Assembly (NCBI RefSeq): GCF_029227915.1
Contig: NC_079875.1
Span: 30,160,001-30,224,000, forward strand
Reading direction: 5' to 3'
Origin: Hydractinia symbiolongicarpus
Lineage: Eukaryota; Cnidaria; Hydrozoa; Anthoathecata; Hydractiniidae
DNA: 64,000 bases
Shown: positions 56,664-64,000 of the stretch, in pieces
Position numbering within the stretch: position 1 is the first letter of the stretch
Layout: each line of letters starts with the position of its first letter
Made by a program: the position numbers and the translations under genes
The notes under the pieces: model-generated
Told to the model about the DNA's origin: nothing
Database searches by the model: none
Seen by the model: the letters and a program-made list of their open reading frames with translations, nothing else

Positions 56664-59600
56664 CTACTCAAACGCACCGTAGTAACCAATCTTCATTCTA
56701 GTCCAGCTAATATTAAAAACTTTAATGTTCCACTGGTGTATGAACAATTGAACGTAAAACGTAAAATGCGCTTGTCCCATTAATTTTGCAGAGGCTTTAA
56801 TTCTTTGCAGAAAGCTGTTAAATTGTTCACAGATACTTGTGTTCGGTGAGTTCATTCCACTTAACCTGCTACTGTTGTAGGCTTCAGAGCATTTATGGCT
56901 GAATCCGTGGAACACGTCATAAAAAAACGCGTGTCTTGAAAATACCCAGATTCTCGATTTTTGGTGTACTCGCTTAAGCCACAAGCAAAATCGTAAAAAA
57001 TGGTTTCGGGCCCTTTTTCCAAATGGGTATACAATGATGCCAGTGCGTCCTTTCTTCCTTCACTTCCTGTTATAATGTGAAACCCAAGACAGTGACCATA
57101 ATAAGGACAAAACCACAAAAAAAGATATGTTGTCCCTTTTTTGACACGTCCGGGTACACCTTCCGACATCTAACATCTGGGGTGTCATTATTTGCGGTGT
57201 CTTTTATTTCCCTTTTATGCATGGAAAAACTTCGCATTTTTCTTATTTGCTCTCCATTCTCAGTAAAGTAGTACGCTCGACCGTACTTCGTCGGGTTATA
57301 AGTACCTTCTAATTTCTGAGTTGGTGCAGGTGGAGTATTAAAAGAATGTATAGATTTTACACGCTCGCATACGTGTACGAAAAAGCTAAGCGTGTCCTCG
57401 GAATGATTGTATCATTAACCATGCCATCTCAGGACAAAATGTCTTAACATCTTCGGCAAACGCCAAAGTGTCTATACTGCTAGTGCTAAAAAAACTGTTC
57501 AGCTTTTCTGCTAAAGCGATAGGACATATGACATCAACGGAACAATCAGTAAACAGCATCGATAACAACTTAACGGCGGCCAGTTGTTCGTTTCGATCTA
57601 TACCTTCCTGTTGTATGTAAAAAAAGGCGAGAAATAAAAGATACAACTCGATCATCAAGTAACTGCACATATTCTTCGAACATAAGTGACGAAATCTGGT
57701 TATAATCCCCACACATTTGTTGAAAAGTGTCTCGCGCCAATTTGCAAAATGCTGCGGCGTTGTTCATGGATGTGGGAATAAAGCACCGATCCAATCGTCT
57801 CAGTTTTGTTTCCAAAATTTCAGATTCGTTGGAGCGTTGAATGGGTGAAACAAATGCTTGTTTAAAATTTAATCCAATTTTCGTTTTATCACAAGCAAGT
57901 GAACTGCATTTTCCGCCGCACCAAGAGCAGGACATACGAAAGTCGATTTTCATATGCGATGCGCATGCAAACCACCACGCAATAAAAGTCCGAATGGACA
58001 TAAAAGATTTGCCTGTCGGAAACAGGCACTTGTACGTTTTATTCATGCACATGGTAAATCCTGAAAATGTTTGTTTTCCGCTATTTACAGCATCAACAAA
58101 CATCCAACCTATTTCATATCCGGCACACGTTTGAGCGGAAAGCCTGAATATACACTCATCCCCTCTTCTCCATGATCTTATGCATATACCTTGAAGACGT
58201 TTTCTTTTCCAGACTTTTGCTTCTACGGCGCCTAAAAAGATTGGATTGGTAAATCTGACTATTTTGATGGAAAATGGTTTCGTTTTGGAAAAAGGCTTCT
58301 CAAAATTGATAATCTTTTACCTAAGCTTAAAAACAGCGTAGTCTTTCCGACTTCTTCCAATGGACCATCTGGATTTTCGTCAGACGTCCATCCGGCTTAA
58401 ATATCAAAACATATTAACCTTAATCAACTAATTGTAAGAGAGTAATAGTATTTCTAAATGGTTTAAAAATTTACCTGGCAAGTACACGTTCTATTAGCAC
58501 TAGGAACAAACAAGGGAAAGTTTCTGGTTCTTTAATATCTATTCTACTTCGTTGATAGAATTGTATACTTAAGTTGTTTGAATCTGGATTGGAATCAACA
58601 ATTTGAGTAGAAGGACAATTCTTGCCAAAGGTCCATAACCCACATGCAACATCAAATATATCTTCCCACTACGAAGAAAAGATGTGTGTAAAATGCCGAA
58701 TGTCCATAGATTTAAAATAATTCTGGCAAAAAATGTTTAATTTCTAAAGTCAAGGATTTTTTTTTTACTTTTTTCTCAATTTTTAACGTTGCTTTATTTC
58801 CTCAAAAAATTATTTTTTTAAGTCTGCTTTTATAAGTACATAGGTTTGGCTGTAATAAGTAAAACTAACAATCTTTTCAGAGGGTAAAGTATCATCTTCA
58901 TCACTGCTATCACCATAGTTACCATCATCAACCTCGATATCCATCTCCATTCTCGTTGGCACTTTGTCAATTTTCTTTTAGCAATTTAAGATGTTGACAA
59001 AGTGATGAACAATCAGTTAAATTTCTTACATTTCGTTTTGTTGATTGGTTCTTTGATAAACGACATTAAGTTGAGTGACATGCTGCGATTTGTTTGTGAG
59101 TCTTGTCAACATTACACAATTTAACAAATTCAACTTGATCTGCAACAATAGAAAAACGTTTAACGCCTGCTTTGGCGGGAAGTGAAATGACTTGATCGTT
59201 CGTACTTTCAAGAGCTTCCAGAACAATCTAAGATTGAAAATAAAAAAAAATTAAAACAGACTTACACAGATTTATAACAACTCTTTCTGTCAGAGTTTCT
59301 TATTGACACAACACATATAGTTAATTAAGGAGATTATTTTCAAAATTTGACCCTTATGCTACGCAATAATTTGTCCGGTATTTAGTACTAACAAAACACA
59401 CCTGTTTGTTAATATGTTCTGGAATAATCGCTGATTCGTTTAAGCCGTTAAAATCTACAAATATCATTAATTCCTTCATTAAGCGACAATGGCAACACGT
59501 GACCCTCTCTCTCGCATTTGCATAATTTCCATGATCAACATCGATTGAGGCTTGCAACGTACTAAAGATTTTACATTGGCGTGTAATTATTGGTGTCGTT

Positions 59601-60406
59601 TCCGTTTTTACCGCAGTAAAATGAACGTATTCATAATTCTAAAAATTTGAGAAGTTGTTACCGTCCGTCTATGTCTGGTGTATATTGTTATGTAATGATT
59701 GCAAGAAGCTGAAAAAATGTACATAGCGATAACATAGAGGGTAGAACAGCTAAATTTAAACAAATTGAAATTAATTTGAACGTTAAGAGAAAGAAAAGGT
59801 TACCATAAAGTCTCCACTGTAGCTGTTGTAACCACCCATAGCAACAACTTGCTTATTTTCGTTTCTTAATCTCCAGTGAAGACCGTTATGACGGAATAAT
59901 TCACCACAGAAATATGTATAAAGATTTGTTCCGTAATCATCTGCCAAGTTTGGATAAATGACTGGTGTTATAAGTTGCCGCTTGTTTTGACCTTACTGCA
60001 ACAGGATATCGTTTCCGATAAGGTTCTCCAGACCTCTTTTTTGAATACGGAATTTCGCATTGTTCAGGCACGCGTCAATTATATTTCCTGGGTCATTTCT
60101 GTAACACCATGCTTGTATGATCCGGTTTCTGAGTGACCCGGGATAGTACTTCATAGATGTGGAAAACCGTTGTTCATACTTCAATTGTGAGGAACTAACA
60201 GGCCAGTCCCACCGATGGTGGTTTGATAAAGATGAAATAATAGAAAACTGATCGTTCAGAGAAATCACAGAGGGATATTGCTGAAGAAGACATCTCCGTA
60301 TGCTTTGTGAAAATGTTGACTTGGAACGATAATTGACAATTTGAGGTTGGAGTGTTGAACAAATTTCTTTATTATCGCATATAACGTTACTAAAATACAA
60401 AAACAC
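56664..60406 (-). pseudogene. KDZ/Zisupton-type transposase, multi-exon
   Basis: Upstream exons include 60406-59993 (SIISSLSNHHRWDW), 59990-59805 (LYTYFCGELFRHNGLHWRLR, donor ATG|GTAACC) and 59637-59402 (NYEYVHFTAVKTETTPIITR, VTCCHCRLMKELMIFVDFNG). A downstream part at 58134-57390 has CSWCGGKCSSLACDKTKIGL. The catalytic region is 57290-56664: YNPTKYGRAYYFTENGEQIR, FLWFCPYYGHCLGFHIITG, PETIFYDFACGLSEYTKNRE, DVFHGFSHKC and NTSICEQFNSFLQRIK. These are KDZ landmarks (Asp in FYDFAC, Glu in CEQFN). A shift in a T-run near 56930 separates the last two blocks. It may be near intact apart from that. Confidence 0.75.
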
Positions 60407-60409
60407 AGA

Positions 60410-61195
60410 AATAATAGGAAACAGAAGGATAATTCAGTATAATCATTTCATCGCATGCGCGCAAGGTTACATACGTACCGATTCTCAATTTTATTTTCAA
60501 TTGCCTTAAACTTTTGGCTGTTGTGCAACGTAATACCAAAAACAAATAGACATTTCACTTTTTCTGATTGTATGGTTGGCATAATTGAGCTCATAGTATT
60601 GTAAAAACTACTTTTGTTGCCTTTTATATTCCTTGAAGTTACATTCTTTTTTTTTTCCTTGCAATTTTCTAAAGAAATAAAGATACGGCTCTTTAAATTA
60701 TAATTTACGAAAGCAAAAGTTTGTTTCTAATTTCAATAATCTGACAACGCAATCGCAACTTGGTTATTGGAAAGTATGATGCGTTAAGAAATGCACATTC
60801 GTCCAAGATACGCAGAAACTGCAGCGATACATCAACTTGCCCTTCTAAAATGGATGTGGAAATAAAAAAGCCTTGCAACTTTCTTTTATTCTAGCTTAAT
60901 ACGAATTACCAGAATTGCGCATTGTTGGGTATAATTTTCTAGATCTCATTTTTTCCATGTTGACATCATCCATTGTATAGGCATGGTTGGGTAACAGATC
61001 AGGATAAAAAGCAGGTATAACTTCTTGCATTCATAACTTCATAACATTTTGAACTTCAAATAGACTTCCCAAGAAGAAAAAAAAAGAAGCACACGAAAAA
61101 TAAAGATGTTATACGACGTGGTGAAAAAAAAAAAAAATAAGAGAGGGTCAGGTAGGTTATACTTTATATCTTTTTATCTTAATAACGTCATTGTT
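60410..61195. other. Noncoding interval, nothing recognised
   Basis: AT-rich DNA between two transposase genes on the same strand; no motif-bearing frame. Confidence 0.45.
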
Positions 61196-61199
61196 AAAT

Positions 61200-62290
61200 T
61201 GTCATCTATTTTCTAACCTGGATGAAAGTTTAACAATGTCCATGTAGCTGGCCGTTGTCATGTGATTTAAGGTCCCTCTTTGATGGCTTGCATGGTTAAG
61301 TTGTTCAAAACACGGTTCAAATACGTTTTTGAATTCATCAATTTGAACAAGGTTAAGAACGGTAAGAGAACAACCAAAATGAGTATACTGGCCCGTAGTC
61401 AAATACAACATCCCTCAAGTGACGATGTAGATGCATATTTGGTATTATTCTTTCTTTGCCACAAAGCTCTTCAAGTGATTTACAAAATGCTACAAGAACC
61501 TGATGAGCAACTGTCACATCTCTTTTAGATATAACTTAATGGCATAGATACTGACAAGCAAGGACAAACTTGTTGAAACATTGCAAATCTTTCTTTGGCA
61601 CAATATCCTTTAAAATATATAAGGCAAACAGGAGAGTCCAGCTCTTATATTTATCTGCGGTAAAGCCATCAAAAGAGCTAACTATTTTTTCTGGTATCTT
61701 GCCAACGTTGCATGGAACATGAAAAGAGTCTGCTCTTGCTTGTACAATTTCTAAACCCTTTTTGTCTATGTATCCAAGCTCTTTCCAAATCTTTAGAATA
61801 TATTTGGCAGTTCCAAGAAACAAATTATGCATAGGAGCTATTATTGACATTCGCACAGTGTCAAAATATAGTAGTTCAGCAAAAACAGAATACCTAGTTC
61901 CATACAGTGATTCCAATCTTTCCTTTTCCTGAACAGTGGTAGCATCAAGAATTGAAACCATTTGCTCTCTGTGTTGCCCTGTTGTACGTTTGTCCCATAA
62001 GTGGACTAAAAAATCACCATAATTTCTATTTCCGAACTCGCCAGGAAAGACCTTATTACACTTTGTCCTAAAATAATAAGAGCAATAAATTGTTGTTATA
62101 TATTAATATCTGACCTTTATTTTAATTAAACAGAAAATAAAAACATTACGTTTTGGATTTTATCAAAACGAATAACAAGTAAAAGGTTCTGACTATAAAA
62201 ACATACCAAGAAAGCCACATAATTTCCTACAAGCTGGAATATCACAACCTATACATATCAATGTCAATTTGAATGTTTCCTGTTTAACAG
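61200..62290 (-). pseudogene. CACTA/EnSpm-type transposase
   Basis: Exon 62290-62207 ends with TLICIGCDIPACRKLCGFLG. A 139-bp GT-AG gap (62206-62068) follows. Then TKCNKVFPGEFGNRNYGDFL, LYGTRYSVFAELLYFDTVRM, APMHNLFLGTAKYIL, VGKIPEKIVSSFDGFTADKY, SWTLLFALYILKDIVPK and, after a stop, ERIIPNMHLHRHLRDVVFDY, GPVYSFWLFSY. The order is that of CACTA transposases in animals. The usual DPMHNL is APMHNL, and phases across the gap do not match, so the copy is defective. 61411-61202 may be a further C-terminal part. Confidence 0.8.
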
Positions 62291-62444
62291 TTCTAAGTGG
62301 CTTCACTTTAATGGCTTCAGGGATTTATCTGTTGGTGGTTCCTTATCCAAATTTGGTATAATTCCAACCAGTATGACATTTTTTCTCTGAAACCGTTCAA
62401 ATCGAGGCAAATTTAACAAGACTATGATTATGAGCTCACATAAC

Positions 62445-63390
62445 TGACCGCTAGTCCTTACTATATAGCACATTTTTCCAGTCTCTGACATGATAGTGGG
62501 GCACCCTTTGTCATATAAATATTAAATGGTACGCTACCCCACTGAGTTCATATAAAAAAAATCGCATGGTTGAAAGGCGGTTAGCAGGCTCTGAAGGATG
62601 TACTTTTGGCAGCCGATAACTTTCCCCAATGTGCAATGTAGGCGTGGTTTCAGTGAACTATAATATTAACATGACATACCTTCTCCGCTCTCTCCTACTA
62701 TATAGCGCATTTCGACAGTTTCTCACATCAAAACGGGGACCGTAAACATTTTCTGGCGCGGAATACCTAACCTCACTATGACAAAACCTGTTCATGACAA
62801 CCCCTAAGACTGCACTTACTATATAGCACATTTTTCCAGTTTTTGACACCAAAGTAGGGCCGTAAATATTTTTCCGCGGCACTACGTTTCCGCGTTCCCA
62901 ATGCATGAGTATTTCACCACGACATACCTTGACAGGTCTCTCTTACTATATACCGCTATTTTCCAGTTTCACACGGCAAAGTGGAGGCAACAACCATTTT
63001 CGGCTACGTACGTTAGCATGCTCCGAAGGATGTACTTTTTCCGGCCGATAACTTTTCCTAACGGGCAATGTAGGGGTGCTTATGACCTTACATGACTGAT
63101 CGCTCGTCCTTACTATATAGCGCAATTTTCCAGCTTCTGACATGATAGTGGGGGCACCCCGTGTAATATAAATATTATATGGTACGCCCCTCCACTGAGT
63201 TGATATAAAAAAAATGGCATGGTCGAAAGGCGGTTGGACGTTAGGGGGCTCCGAAGGATGTACTTTTTGCAGCCGATAACTTCCCCCAATGTGCAATGTA
63301 GACGTGGTTTCAGTAAACTGTCATATTAACATGACATGCCTTGTCCGCTCTCTCCTACTATATAGCGCATTATTATTTAATTTTCTGTTT
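62445..63390. repeat. Complex repeat field upstream of the CACTA gene
   Basis: CTTACTATATAGCGCATTTT then CCAG recurs at about 62458, 62695, 62818, 62944, 63111 and 63354. A second word, GAAGGATGTACTTTT followed by GCCGATAACTT, recurs near 62598, 63026 and 63257. About 250 bp (62455-62705) is repeated at 63108-63365 with high identity. Position and style fit the subterminal repeats of CACTA elements. Confidence 0.85.
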
Positions 63391-63505
63391 CGTGGCATGT
63401 TAGTTGACTTGGTCCGCATGGGAAACACATGTAAGAAAATGGAAAAATATGTGTTGTTTTCCCATGAAACAATTTTACAATATATTTACATTTCCAAATT
63501 TTTAG

Positions 63506-64000
63506 CTAAACAACCGGATAAAGGTGACTTGCTTTGGGTGCGGTCAAAAACCAGATGTCACATAATCTTTTAACTCGAGAGACTGCTGCGTAGCCACATC
63601 CACCGCTTAATTTGTCTATGTGAAACCAGACTATCGCTCTTTTTATTGTTTTACCTTGTGCTTTATATATTGTTGTAGCGTACGCCAGTCTCGATAATAT
63701 GTACGCTGTTCAGGTGTTGAGACCATATATATTGGACGTACTTTCCCATTCTCAAGCTTCACAAAAAGCGTTTTGCCTTCAATGTTAACAAGACATCATA
63801 GCTGACCATTAGCTGTGCCGTGTCTTTTGTCTCTATTTTCTGTTATCACAAGGTGAACGTTCTTATAAAGCTTGTGAGTTACATTGTCACATAATTTCAC
63901 ATTACAAACAGGCACGGACTGTGAAAAGATATAGACATTATTTATTCTGTCACAGTTTTTGTTTGTGACCGTCAGAAATGTTGCTTCGGAACAGGACGTG
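63506..64000 (-). pseudogene. PIF1-like helicase, C-terminal part, runs off window
   Basis: Reading from 64000: VPVCNVKLCDNVTHKLYKNV, HLVITENRDKRHGTANGQL, TGA, NIEGKTLFVKLENGKVRPIY, a shift, then YATTIYKAQGKTIKRAIVWF (motif V region) and GGCGYAAVSRVKRLCDIWFL (motif VI region), ending at CTA (63506-63508). The T.YKAQG...GYAAVSRV order is diagnostic for PIF1/RecD-like helicases. One stop and one shift make it nonfunctional. Confidence 0.8.

Overview
The window looks like AT-rich animal genomic DNA, most likely from a cnidarian and probably a hydrozoan. That inference rests on the kinds of repeats and transposon proteins recognised and on consensus GT-AG introns; nothing in the sequence is species-diagnostic. 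There is no operon structure, rRNA gene or CRISPR array. Nearly everything codable is a broken or partial mobile-element gene. Two gene models remain open through every splice junction: an eight-exon DUF4806-type gene (29647-32573) and a small two-exon gene of unknown function (17758-18201).

Layout. 0-6 kb: AT-rich DNA with a nested palindrome (650-723), then Polinton/Maverick remnant A (3.6-6.0 kb: integrase and capsid-type fragments). 6-11.6 kb: satellites (18-bp, 35-bp and ~125-bp units); the 125-bp array is split by a 5'-truncated LINE ending in (AAT)8. 11.7-15.6 kb: a P-element/THAP9-like transposon remnant, then a Crypton-like tyrosine recombinase. 16.4-17.6 kb: Ty3/gypsy and PIF1-helicase scraps. 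21.4-25.9 kb: two head-to-tail copies of a retroelement in which a restriction-like-endonuclease C-terminus is followed, in the same frame after one TAA, by a ubiquitin-specific protease (USP). More copies of its 3' tail lie at 37.0 and 39.9 kb. 26.16-33.93 kb: a candidate 7.77-kb element with 12-bp terminal inverted repeats CCCAGTGGGCAC, hairpin-rich AACGTT arrays at both ends, and the intact DUF4806 gene inside. 34-40 kb: non-LTR reverse transcriptase remnants and an interrupted MULE-like transposase.

42.8-45.5 kb: a P2X7-ballast-domain gene (+) convergent with a THAP-domain gene (-), next to a transposase C-terminus and a second Crypton fragment. 47.4-52 kb: a protein-kinase pseudogene, a Penelope GIY-YIG fragment and a PIF1-like helicase. 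52.7-56.1 kb: Polinton remnant B (integrase, MSV199/DUF3627 protein, DNA polymerase B pieces on opposite strands), bracketed by tRNA-Pro-like repeats. 56.7-60.4 kb: a multi-exon KDZ/Zisupton-type transposase. 61.2-63.4 kb: a CACTA/EnSpm-type transposase with a repeat field that looks subterminal. 63.5-64 kb: the C-terminus of another PIF1-like helicase.

Most likely points of novelty: the USP-bearing retroelement and the DUF4806 element. Family names come from recognised motifs in my reading, not from database searches. Many frameshifts fall in homopolymers, so some could be assembly errors rather than true decay. Several open frames in the window begin at TTG or GTG rather than ATG; this is noted where it matters.
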